From assembly GCA_002339125.1 (NCBI GenBank), contig DDJQ01000163.1, forward strand, positions 1-11,009: 11,009 bases of DNA. The letters run 5' to 3'. The first letter of the stretch is position 1; every line of letters starts with the position of its first letter. The position numbers and the translations under genes are program-made. Shown here piece after piece: positions 1 to 6,524 of the stretch. This stretch comes from Alteromonadaceae bacterium UBA2620. GTDB lineage: Bacteria > Pseudomonadota > Gammaproteobacteria > Enterobacterales > Alteromonadaceae. The notes beneath the pieces are model-generated. The model had not been told where the DNA came from, did no database searches, and worked only from the letters and a program-made list of their open reading frames with translations.

Positions 1-268
1 GGGTTAACATGGCCTGCACGGCTACTGCCGCATCGATGGCACTACCGCCCTGTTCGATAATGTTCTTACCCGCCCAGGAGGCATAAGGATTGGCAGCAAC
101 CACCATGTAGTCCTGACTGATATGGGCTTTTTTCTCGATATAACCGGTAGCGGCCTCCGGTTCGCCCGCTTCACGGGGTGCCGGGGTCTGCTGAGCCAGA
201 GCATGAAAACTGGAAGACAGGGTTAAGCACCCTGCCAGAAAAAGAATGCGCGTGCGACTACGACTCAA
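1..268 (-). CDS. ggt: Gamma-glutamyltransferase, N-terminal part (cut by window edge)
   Basis: Only the first 89 codons are inside the window; the gene continues past base 1. The translated piece has an N-terminal secretion signal (basic start, hydrophobic stretch, likely signal peptidase I cut after HALA, about residue 25). A linker follows, then the conserved opening of the gamma-glutamyltranspeptidase fold, VVAANPYASWAGKNIIEQGG and SAIDAAVAVQ, about residues 56-85. The family moves the gamma-glutamyl group of glutathione to water or amino acids in the periplasm and self-cleaves at a Thr that lies outside this window. The start is TTG at 268-266. No ATG or GTG lies between it and the upstream in-frame stop, and a GAGGAAG ribosome-binding site sits just upstream. 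A short LAGC lipobox-like string occurs at residues 11-14, but the hydrophobic run before it is very short, so a lipoprotein is less likely. It lies 14 bases after the crotonase gene, probably co-transcribed. Confidence 0.85.
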   Translation of the reverse strand, partial: MSRSRTRILFLAGCLTLSSSFHALAQQTPAPREAGEPEAATGYIEKKAHISQDYMVVAANPYASWAGKNIIEQGGSAIDAAVAVQAMLT

Positions 269-282
269 GGTGAATCTTCCTC

Positions 283-1047
283 TTATTTAAATTTTTCCAG
301 GTTAATTGGTCGCTTGTGCAGGAATGCATCAAAAGCTTCCTGCGCAGCTTCTGTGCCCATGGCTTCAATAAATACATCCAGCTCAACATCCATATGCTGG
401 TGAATGGCTTCTGCCTCGTTATTAATTAGTGCTTTTGACTGCAGCAAAGCGTAAGCAGGTTTGGCGGCCAGCTTACCGGCAACTTTGTTAACAGTGTCCC
501 GCAAGGCTTCGGGTTCGACAATTTTGGTCACCATGCCAAACTGATAGGCTTCCTGAGCACCAAAGGGTTCACCCAGTAATAACCACTCGCTGGCACGACG
601 CCGGCCTGCCATTCGCGGCAGGATATAACTCGATGCATATTCAGGTACCAAACCCAGATTAATAAAAGGCATTACGAACTGGGCTTCGCCGTGGGTATAC
701 ACGAAATCACAATGTAACAGCATGGTGGTACCAATGCCAACCGCCTTGCCGGAAACTTCGGCGACTACCGTTTTTTTACAGTTGAGCAGCGCATTCATAA
801 AGCTGACAGTTTCTGCCAGATGAGGCTCAGCGCCGTGATTGGCAAATCCGGCGATTTCGTTGCCGGCACAGAACACGTCACCTTCAGCGCGAATAACCAC
901 CACTTTACAGCTCTCGGTTTGGTTAACCTCAACCAGGGCATCGGCCATGGTCTGATACATTTCCCGGGTCAGGGCATTTTTCTTTTCCGGACGGTTTAAG
1001 GTGATGGTGGTAATGGCACCCTGGGTTTCGATAAGAATATTGCTCAT
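283..1047 (-). CDS. Enoyl-CoA hydratase/isomerase family protein, ECI2-like crotonase
   Basis: A 254-residue single-domain crotonase, normal length for the family. The oxyanion-hole segments are FCAGNEI (residues 59-65) and GKAVGIG (100-106). Classical hydratases use two glutamates, Glu144 and Glu164 in rat numbering. Here those positions read Thr108 (in the GTTMLLHCD segment) and Phe128 (in MPFINLG). A glutamate is present instead at residue 136, in LGLVPEYASSY. That is where peroxisomal-type delta3,delta2-enoyl-CoA isomerases (ECI2/PECI, yeast Eci1) keep their single catalytic Glu. An isomerase acting on unsaturated acyl-CoAs is therefore more likely than a hydratase, but substrate is not predictable. 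The ATG start at 1047-1045 has a GGAG site six bases upstream. It is the first gene of a likely two-gene minus-strand unit with the gamma-glutamyltransferase; no functional link between the two is obvious. Confidence 0.87.
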   Translation of the reverse strand: MSNILIETQGAITTITLNRPEKKNALTREMYQTMADALVEVNQTESCKVVVIRAEGDVFCAGNEIAGFANHGAEPHLAETVSFMNALLNCKKTVVAEVSGKAVGIGTTMLLHCDFVYTHGEAQFVMPFINLGLVPEYASSYILPRMAGRRRASEWLLLGEPFGAQEAYQFGMVTKIVEPEALRDTVNKVAGKLAAKPAYALLQSKALINNEAEAIHQHMDVELDVFIEAMGTEAAQEAFDAFLHKRPINLEKFK

Positions 1048-1130
1048 TATGGTCTCCGACTCTTTATTGGGCTTCGTAAGGCATTTTCGTTATGATAGCG
1101 CCCCAGCCTTTTGATCAACAATAAATTCCA
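1048..1130. promoter_or_regulatory. Divergent intergenic region, possible shared promoter core
   Basis: These 83 bases separate two divergent genes and must hold both promoters. Toward rrtA, TTGGGC (1067-1072) and TATGAT (1091-1096) lie 18 bases apart. On the minus strand the same spot reads TATCAT, with TTGTTG 18 bases or TTGATC 15 bases upstream. The -10 elements would therefore overlap. The -35 matches are weak, so this is only a candidate by eye. Confidence 0.3.
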
Positions 1131-1745
1131 ATGATAGTTGCGCTACCAGTAAAACCACAGTTTAGTCTCGGCCCGTTAATTCTGGCCATTATTTGCATTG
1201 CCTTCTTTTTTGCCGGTCAGTCGATGACCGATGTGCTGGCCTACGACCGTTATGCGTTGCAAAGCATGGAAACCTGGCGCCTGATCAGTGGCAACCTCGC
1301 CCACACCAACGGCTACCATCTGTTATTAAACCTGGTTGGCCTGGCCTTACTGTGGGCACTGCATGGTGAGCATTACCGCCCGGTCACCTTTTTAAAGCTG
1401 TTTATCTGGTGTGGGTTGGGTACCAGCCTGGGCATTTACTTTCTGTCGCCGCATTTAATCTGGTATGTGGGTCTTTCTGGTGCCTTACACGGTATTTTTG
1501 TGTGGGGAGCCTTTATGGATATTTTAAATAAAGTCCGTTCCGGCTGGTTATTACTGGCCGGTGTTGCCGCCAAGCTGGTGTTTGAACAGTTGCAGGGAAG
1601 TAGCGAGGATGTGGCCAGCTTAATTGATGCCAGCGTAGCTGTTGATGCCCATTTATACGGCGCTGTGTGTGGCGTATTGCTGTTTGTATTAATGTGGGGA
1701 AGCAGCCTTGCAGCAGGCTTTATAGCCAGCCGCCGCAAGGCATAA
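1131..1745 (+). CDS. rrtA: Rhombosortase, rhomboid-family intramembrane serine protease
   Basis: A 204-residue polytopic membrane protein of the rhomboid superfamily, at the short length typical of rhombosortases. The first hydrophobic segment is at about 12-29. The conserved loop WRLISGNLAHTNGYHLLLN covers residues 49-67 and holds the family histidines and asparagine. GLSGALHG (114-121) carries the nucleophile Ser116, and DAHLYGAVCG (172-181) carries the catalytic His174. Rhombosortases cleave the GlyGly-CTERM tail of exported proteins in the inner membrane, usually substrates of type II secretion. No protein in this window ends in that tail, so the substrates must lie elsewhere. The ATG is preceded by no clear Shine-Dalgarno. 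The gene converges on the S9 peptidase gene with only 8 bases between stop codons and no hairpin there. Confidence 0.9.
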   Translation: MIVALPVKPQFSLGPLILAIICIAFFFAGQSMTDVLAYDRYALQSMETWRLISGNLAHTNGYHLLLNLVGLALLWALHGEHYRPVTFLKLFIWCGLGTSLGIYFLSPHLIWYVGLSGALHGIFVWGAFMDILNKVRSGWLLLAGVAAKLVFEQLQGSSEDVASLIDASVAVDAHLYGAVCGVLLFVLMWGSSLAAGFIASRRKA

Positions 1746-1753
1746 CTTAATAG

Positions 1754-4234
1754 CTAGAGGTTTTCTTCGAATAGCCCGTAAATACGACGGTATTCATCCA
1801 GCCACGAACTGGGCTGTACAAAACCGTGTGGCTCTACCGGGTAGATAGCCGTTTCAAAGTCGGTTTTCTCCAGTTCAATCAGGCGTTGCACCAAGCGCAC
1901 CACATCCACAAAGAATACGTTGTTATCCACCATAGGCGCATTGATCAGCAGCGGCTTTTGCAACCCTTCGGCAAAGTAAATTGGCGAGCTTTTGCGATAA
2001 GCAATGGGATCAACATCCGGCGTATTGAGGATATTAGAGGTGTAGCCGTGGTTATAATGCGCCCAGTCAGACACCGGGCGTAGCGCCGCACCGGCCTGGA
2101 ACAGATCCGGGGCATTAAACATCGCCATAAAGGTAAGGAAGCCACCATAAGAGCCGCCATAGGTGCCAATACGATTGCGATCCACGTTGGCATTCTCTAC
2201 CAGCCAGTTTACGCCATCACGCAGGTCTTCCAGCTCCGGCGTGCCCATTTGACGATAGATAGCAGTCCGCCAGTCGCGACCGTAGCCACGGGAGGCGCGG
2301 TAGTCCATATCCAGTACTACGTAGCCTTGTTTAACCAAGAAGCTGTGGAACATAAATTCGCGGAAATAACCAGACCAACCCAAGTGGGAGTTCTGCAGAT
2401 AGCCTGCCCCGTGGTTAAACACTACAGCACGGCGTGGTTCACCTTCGGTATAACCTTCCGGTAAATACACCCGTGCATAAATCGGCTGTTCCGTATGGCT
2501 GGAATCAATCGCCACCACCTGCGGTGCCACCCAGGGCTTGGCAAGAAAAGCTTCGCTGATGGTGTGAGTCAGTCGCTGCGGGGCCTGCTCATCGTTTACC
2601 GCCACTGAATATAACTCCGGCGGACGGGTGACCGTAGAATGGGTAAGCAGCAGGGTTTGTTCATCCGGGCTCAGCACATAATCGGTCAGACCGTTAAGGT
2701 CAGTCAATGCCTGATGCTCGCCGGTTTGAGTATTGACCCGGTAAATTTCGTAAATACCAGGGTGTTTTTTATTGGCTTTAAAATACACATACTGGTCGTC
2801 TTCGGTCACAGTTAAGCTATCTACCACATACTGACCACTGGTAAGTGCCTTAGGGGCCTCCCCTGGTTGTTGCAGATACAGATGGCTGTAACCGGACTTC
2901 TCTGACTGATAGAACAGCGTATGGGAATGATTCAGCCAGCCAAACTGGTTATGGTGGTAATTGATCCACGCATCATCGTGTTGGCGCAGCTGGGTTACCA
3001 GCTTCCTGGCCGCCAGATCAACGGTAACAATCCAGCTGTCTTTGTTGTCCCAGGCTTCCAGGATCAACGCTACCTGAGAGCCATCCTGATGCCAGCGGAT
3101 CGACGGGCCGCTACGCGACCAGCTGTTAAGCAGGCCGATTGCGCGGGGTAACCGGTTATCCGTGTACTCCTCGCCGCGGGCGGCAGCATTCTCGCGCTTT
3201 ACATCGGCCAGTACATCTTCGTTATAGCCGGGTAAACCCACATACGAGAGTTCGTGTTTGGCTCCTGTGGCCACATCAACCAGCCAGGTGGTTTGCTTTA
3301 CCGGCTTGGCATCAGCAACCCGCTGACGCACACTGATTGCGGCAATGCGACCATCTTCCTGAATATAATGCGGCATAATGTCCGAGTCATCACGGCTACT
3401 GCCTTTTTTGGTGGTCACAATGATCGCATGTTTACCACTGGGCGATAACTCCGCGGCGACCAGACGCTCACTGTCATCAAAATACACCGGCGCCGGTGCA
3501 ACTGCCGGGCTATGCGCGCGCATCATCTGCTCCTGAGCGAACTTATCGCTGCGATTTTTGCGCTGTACCTGAATGTACTGGATCAGCGATTGCTGTTCAG
3601 CAGCAACAAAGTCTTTGGGCGGTTTGTTGGCGCTAGGCATATCAGCAAACTCCCAGCTCAGCAGTTTTTCCTGCTGACCGCTGGTTAGATCAATAGCGAT
3701 GTAGGTATTGTATAACCGCGCAAATAACCGGTTATCGGTTAAAAAGCCGATATTGCTCAGCGGCTGACCATAGGTTACCCGGACAATCTCACCATCAGGC
3801 ATTTGCACAAACACGCTGTCTTCGTATTTCCAGGCGGTGTATTGACCGTCACGGCTGGTGGCCTTTTCATCAGACTTGTATTTGTGTAGCACCTCAGGCG
3901 CAACTTTTACCGACTCGCCCTGCTCGTTAATTCGAAACACATCATAGAGCTGGGTATCTTCCTGCTTGCGGGAATAAACCACGCTGCCATCCAGGCCAAA
4001 CCCCGGACTCTGCGGCTGGCGACCAAGCCACTTTGGGTCGGCCATAATCTGCTCGAGGGTAATACTGTCATTTACCAGCGTTGCCTGTGGAGCCTCGGGT
4101 TTAATCACCCTGGCAAACTGACTAACATTGGTGGTGGGTTCTGTCGTAACGGCTTCCGGCGCGGTACTGTTGCAGGCTGCAACTACAACACTCAAGCCCA
4201 GTAAAACACTGCTTTTAATTAGAGTATGTCGCAT
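1754..4234 (-). CDS. S9 family (prolyl oligopeptidase/DPP-IV-like) peptidase, lipoprotein
   Basis: An 826-residue serine peptidase. The N-terminus is a lipoprotein signal with lipobox VAAC, lipidated Cys21 and Asn at +2, which predicts the outer membrane. Residues from about 45 to 560 form the beta-propeller-like region, with recurring strands such as IRWHQDGSQVALI, FYQSEKSGYSHLYL and YVLSPDEQTLLLTHS. The C-terminal alpha/beta-hydrolase domain has GGSYGG with Ser695, Asp770 (in MVDNNV) and His803 (in EPHGF), a complete catalytic triad. The HG dipeptide that usually precedes the Asp loop is AP here. The family releases dipeptides or cuts short peptides, often after Pro or Ala; the exact specificity cannot be read from the sequence. 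The ATG at 4234-4232 is fixed by the signal peptide, although its Shine-Dalgarno is weak. A perfect TATAAT lies 32 bases upstream. It converges on rrtA, and a role in envelope peptide scavenging is inferred. Confidence 0.92.
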   Translation of the reverse strand: MRHTLIKSSVLLGLSVVVAACNSTAPEAVTTEPTTNVSQFARVIKPEAPQATLVNDSITLEQIMADPKWLGRQPQSPGFGLDGSVVYSRKQEDTQLYDVFRINEQGESVKVAPEVLHKYKSDEKATSRDGQYTAWKYEDSVFVQMPDGEIVRVTYGQPLSNIGFLTDNRLFARLYNTYIAIDLTSGQQEKLLSWEFADMPSANKPPKDFVAAEQQSLIQYIQVQRKNRSDKFAQEQMMRAHSPAVAPAPVYFDDSERLVAAELSPSGKHAIIVTTKKGSSRDDSDIMPHYIQEDGRIAAISVRQRVADAKPVKQTTWLVDVATGAKHELSYVGLPGYNEDVLADVKRENAAARGEEYTDNRLPRAIGLLNSWSRSGPSIRWHQDGSQVALILEAWDNKDSWIVTVDLAARKLVTQLRQHDDAWINYHHNQFGWLNHSHTLFYQSEKSGYSHLYLQQPGEAPKALTSGQYVVDSLTVTEDDQYVYFKANKKHPGIYEIYRVNTQTGEHQALTDLNGLTDYVLSPDEQTLLLTHSTVTRPPELYSVAVNDEQAPQRLTHTISEAFLAKPWVAPQVVAIDSSHTEQPIYARVYLPEGYTEGEPRRAVVFNHGAGYLQNSHLGWSGYFREFMFHSFLVKQGYVVLDMDYRASRGYGRDWRTAIYRQMGTPELEDLRDGVNWLVENANVDRNRIGTYGGSYGGFLTFMAMFNAPDLFQAGAALRPVSDWAHYNHGYTSNILNTPDVDPIAYRKSSPIYFAEGLQKPLLINAPMVDNNVFFVDVVRLVQRLIELEKTDFETAIYPVEPHGFVQPSSWLDEYRRIYGLFEENL

Positions 4235-4266
4235 ATTATTATTTACTTCGTTATAAATTCGTGCCC

Positions 4267-4272
4267 ATTATA
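4267..4272 (-). promoter_or_regulatory. Sigma70 -10 element of the S9 peptidase gene
   Basis: The minus strand reads a perfect TATAAT at 4272-4267. Transcription would start near 4260, giving a leader of roughly 26 bases before the ATG at 4234. No good -35 hexamer is present at 16-18 bases (TACTTC at 17), so the promoter may rely on an activator. Confidence 0.5.
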
Positions 4273-4410
4273 GCCAGCTATCTATGCGGGAAGTAGACAT
4301 TTGTCCTTGTTTTTCACACGCTGGTCTTGTTAAGCGCACTACGGATAAATTGATCCAACCTACCCGCCCGGACAGTATTTGTGTTAACCCCTAACAACAG
4401 GAATAAAGCA

Positions 4411-4953
4411 ATGAAAAAACTAGTTGGCGCATTGTTATTCAGTACGCTGCCTTTATTCGCGCAGGCAAACAGCTGCCCTGACGTATTAAAGTTCATGAAA
4501 CGTAAACTCAATTCTCAGGAAACCGTAAATTTGTGCAGCGAATACCAGGGCAAAACCCTGTTGATTGTTAACACTGCCAGTTACTGTGGCTTTACTCCAC
4601 AGTTTGAAGGGCTTGAAGCCATGTATGATGAGCTCAAGGACGACGATTTTGTGGTACTGGGCTTTCCATCCCATGATTTTAACCAGGAAGCCGATGACGA
4701 AGGTAAAACCGCTGAATTGTGCGAGTTAACCTACGGTGTGGAATTCCCGATGTTTGAGCCCACCCATGTTAAGGGCGATGATGCCGACCCGCTTTATCGC
4801 ATCCTGGCCAAAGCCACCGGTGAGGAGCCAAGCTGGAACTTCAATAAGTATCTGGTAGATAAGAACGGTAAAATCGTTAAGCACTATAAGAGTTCAGTAA
4901 AACCTTCTGATAAAGAACTACGCGGTGACGTTGAAAAAGCGTTAGCCATGTAA
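4411..4953 (+). CDS. Secreted glutathione peroxidase-family thiol peroxidase
   Basis: A 180-residue protein starting at ATG 4411. This start gives a clean Sec signal peptide (MKKLVGALLFSTLPLFAQA, cut near residue 19) and has AGGA a few bases upstream. A longer in-frame start at 4381 would put extra polar residues before the signal and is rejected. The GPx fold follows: NTASYCGFT with peroxidatic Cys59, GFPSHDFNQEAD with Gln92, and EEPSWNFNKYLVD with Trp142 and Asn143, completing the usual tetrad. Cys104 in ELCELTYGVEFPMF matches the resolving Cys of thioredoxin-dependent GPx enzymes. The Cys and Gln of the common FPCNQF motif are Ser and Asp here. It should reduce hydroperoxides in the periplasm. 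The reductant is unknown, since periplasmic thioredoxin-like partners are not in the window. It stands alone, divergent from the S9 peptidase gene. Confidence 0.88.
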   Translation: MKKLVGALLFSTLPLFAQANSCPDVLKFMKRKLNSQETVNLCSEYQGKTLLIVNTASYCGFTPQFEGLEAMYDELKDDDFVVLGFPSHDFNQEADDEGKTAELCELTYGVEFPMFEPTHVKGDDADPLYRILAKATGEEPSWNFNKYLVDKNGKIVKHYKSSVKPSDKELRGDVEKALAM

Positions 4954-4973
4954 TTTTCTTCACACATAAAAAA

Positions 4974-4994
4974 AGCCCCGCAAACTGCGGGGCT
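4974..4994 (-). terminator. Rho-independent terminator oriented to the minus strand
   Basis: A perfect 8-bp stem AGCCCCGC/GCGGGGCT encloses the loop AAACT. Seven A's lie on the left side, so a minus-strand RNA would end in the hairpin followed by a U-run. On the plus strand the hairpin is followed by AATATG, not T's. It therefore fits a minus-strand transcript better than the end of the peroxidase gene 20 bases to its left, although it may slow plus-strand transcription. Confidence 0.7.
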
Positions 4995-5037
4995 AATATG
5001 CACACTCAACTTGGAACACACTTAAACAATCGGGGGT

Positions 5038-5070
5038 TCACACATTAAAACCCGTAATTGCTAGTTGCAT
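5038..5070 (-). CDS. Possible 10-residue peptide gene or leader peptide in a short RNA
   Basis: Inside the 332-base gap between 4953 and 5286, the minus strand shows GAGGG (5084-5080), a 9-base spacer and an ATG at 5070-5068. The ORF encodes MQLAITGFNV and stops with TGA at 5040-5038. Downstream on the same strand is the hairpin/U-run terminator at 4994-4974. An upstream unit already ends at the terminator near 5233-5258, so this small unit would be autonomous, with an RNA of about 100-200 bases. No convincing promoter was found; TTTAGAT near 5090-5096 and TAATAT at 5169-5164 are weak -10 candidates. A weak hairpin, GGGTT with AACCC, overlaps the end of the ORF. I do not recognise the peptide. 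It could be a real tiny peptide, a leader or regulatory RNA, or chance. Confidence 0.3.
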   Translation of the reverse strand: MQLAITGFNV

Positions 5071-5121
5071 AGAATTAGTCCCTCGCATTGATCTAAAGTT
5101 CAAACTTTTTCACAAATTGTT

Positions 5122-5135
5122 GCAAATATTTTTGC
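5122..5135. repeat. Short inverted repeat in the 4954-5285 gap
   Basis: GCAAA and TTTGC are separated by TATT, giving a 14-base AT-rich dyad. It lies upstream of the possible tiny minus-strand gene and could be a protein-binding site. In a region this AT-rich a dyad of this size can also arise by chance. Confidence 0.2.
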
Positions 5136-5232
5136 TGTCTTCCTCAGCTAACTAGCCCCGCTAATATTACTCCAAATAAAAACGAATTATTACAAGGTAT
5201 TAAAGACGCAGACGATTAATTGCAGAGACAAA

Positions 5233-5258
5233 AAAAAGCCTACATGCGGCAGGCTTTT
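5233..5258 (-). terminator. Terminator of the acyltransferase/PLP-enzyme operon
   Basis: The arms AAAAAGCCT and AGGCTTTT surround a 9-base loop. On the minus strand the GC part of the stem is followed by a run of eight T's, a good intrinsic terminator placed 28 bases after the stop codon of the PLP-enzyme gene. The T's on the other side give it some bidirectional character. Confidence 0.7.
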
Positions 5259-5285
5259 CTAATTCGTTAGGCCTGATGTTTGTGC

Positions 5286-6524
5286 TTAAAACTTTGCCAG
5301 CGCCTGGTCAAAGTCGGCCACCAGGTCGTCGGTATCTTCTATTCCCACCGACATTCTAATCATTGTTTCGGTAATGCCCATGCGCGCTCGCTCCCGCTGC
5401 CCATTCTCAAAGAATATGGTAGAGGCCACTGGCAGTGCCAGAGTGCGCGTATCACCAAGGTGAGTGGCTGATAGCACTAACTTAAGCTCATCCAGGAATT
5501 CGCAAGGATCGATACCAGGCACCAAATCAAAGCTCAGGATCGCACCATAACTACCCAATTGTTCACGAGCTACATAGTGTTGCGGATGATTAGAAAGGCC
5601 AGGGTAATACACTCGCTCAATCTTATCCTGACTTTCCAGATAGGTGGCCAGTTTCATGGCGTTTTCGGTGCTACGCGCCATACGCAGCGACAGGGTTTCA
5701 ATGCCTACCGAGATAAGGTGCGCCGATTGCGCTGCCAGCGTAGCGCCCAGATCACGCAGCCCTTTTTTGCGAATTTGGGTTATCCCCCACATACACTCAT
5801 CGGCAACCTGATAGGCCGATTTGATATTACTGAATGAAGTCCAGTCGTAGTTGCCCATATCCGTTACCGCACCGCCTAGCACGTGGCCATGGCCACCGTG
5901 GTATTTTGTGAGTGAGTTGAGCACCAGCGAGACTTTCATGGCTTTAGCATCGAACGCGGGTGGCGGTGTCATGGTGTTATCTACCATAAACAGCAGCTTG
6001 TGTTCTTCACACCATTTCCCAATGGCCCGTAAATCGGCTACCTGAGTAACCGGATTAGCGATGGTCTCGGTAAATACCGCGCGGGTATTGTCTTGTTTCG
6101 CCGCAATCACATCCTGAATAGAGGTTACATCAACAAAGGTGAGTTCAACGCCTAAATCCATCAGCGTGTCTAAGAAACTGCGGGTATTGCCAAACAGATA
6201 CTGACTCACAATTAAGTGATCGCCGGCTTTAAACAGCGACAGCATGGTACTGGTGATTGCAGCCATGCCGGTGGCAAAACAGGCTGTTGCAATGCCGTCT
6301 TCCATATCAGCAATAATAGTTTGCAGCGCAGCCATTGAGCCTGATGAGGAGCGTCCGTAAACGTGGCCCATTTTTTTGCCCTGGAAGACATCTACCAGAT
6401 CTTGCGTTTTTTCAAATTCGAATAAGACAGCGTTGGTGGTACTGGTATGTACGGCACCATCGGCCGGATGATTTAGCTGTCTGTCGGCATGTACTTGACG
6501 AGTGGTCACTCCCGGTTTGGTCAC
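5286..6524 (-). CDS. Cystathionine gamma-synthase-family PLP enzyme (Cys/Met metabolism)
   Basis: A 412-residue fold-type I PLP enzyme of the Cys/Met metabolism family (PF01053), close to the family's usual length. Visible motifs are YGRSSSGS (56-63, a phosphate-binding Tyr/Arg contributed to the neighbouring subunit), FATGMAAI (83-90), VDNTMTPP with Asp182 binding the pyridine nitrogen, and SLTKYHGGHGH with Lys207 as the PLP Schiff-base lysine. A substrate-carboxylate region SATHLGDTRTLALP lies near the C-terminus. Many transsulfuration enzymes have GHSD after the lysine; here it is GGHGH. Cystathionine synthase, lyase and methionine gamma-lyase activities cannot be separated by eye. The GTG start at 6524-6522 overlaps the acyltransferase stop as GTGA and has GGAG eight bases upstream, suggesting translational coupling. 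No Met-box-like operator was recognised. It ends before a good terminator. Confidence 0.88.
   Translation of the reverse strand: MTKPGVTTRQVHADRQLNHPADGAVHTSTTNAVLFEFEKTQDLVDVFQGKKMGHVYGRSSSGSMAALQTIIADMEDGIATACFATGMAAITSTMLSLFKAGDHLIVSQYLFGNTRSFLDTLMDLGVELTFVDVTSIQDVIAAKQDNTRAVFTETIANPVTQVADLRAIGKWCEEHKLLFMVDNTMTPPPAFDAKAMKVSLVLNSLTKYHGGHGHVLGGAVTDMGNYDWTSFSNIKSAYQVADECMWGITQIRKKGLRDLGATLAAQSAHLISVGIETLSLRMARSTENAMKLATYLESQDKIERVYYPGLSNHPQHYVAREQLGSYGAILSFDLVPGIDPCEFLDELKLVLSATHLGDTRTLALPVASTIFFENGQRERARMGITETMIRMSVGIEDTDDLVADFDQALAKF

Noticed and set aside
1..268. Lipoprotein reading of the gamma-glutamyltransferase signal (LAGC)
   Set aside because: Only a handful of hydrophobic residues precede the Cys, while a normal signal peptidase I site (HALA) lies further on.
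1436..1738. 100-codon minus-strand frame inside rrtA
   Set aside because: Low-complexity Ser/Thr/Asn-rich translation antisense to a well-supported membrane protease.
4381..4410. Longer start for the glutathione peroxidase at 4381
   Set aside because: It places ten polar residues before an otherwise perfect signal peptide, and the ribosome-binding site fits ATG 4411.
4314..4511. Minus-strand open frame over the peroxidase promoter and start
   Set aside because: It is antisense to the peroxidase start, has no recognisable motif and is best explained as a shadow frame.
4974..4994. Terminator for the glutathione peroxidase gene
   Set aside because: The hairpin is near the stop codon, but the T-run is on the minus-strand side only, so it is assigned to the minus strand.
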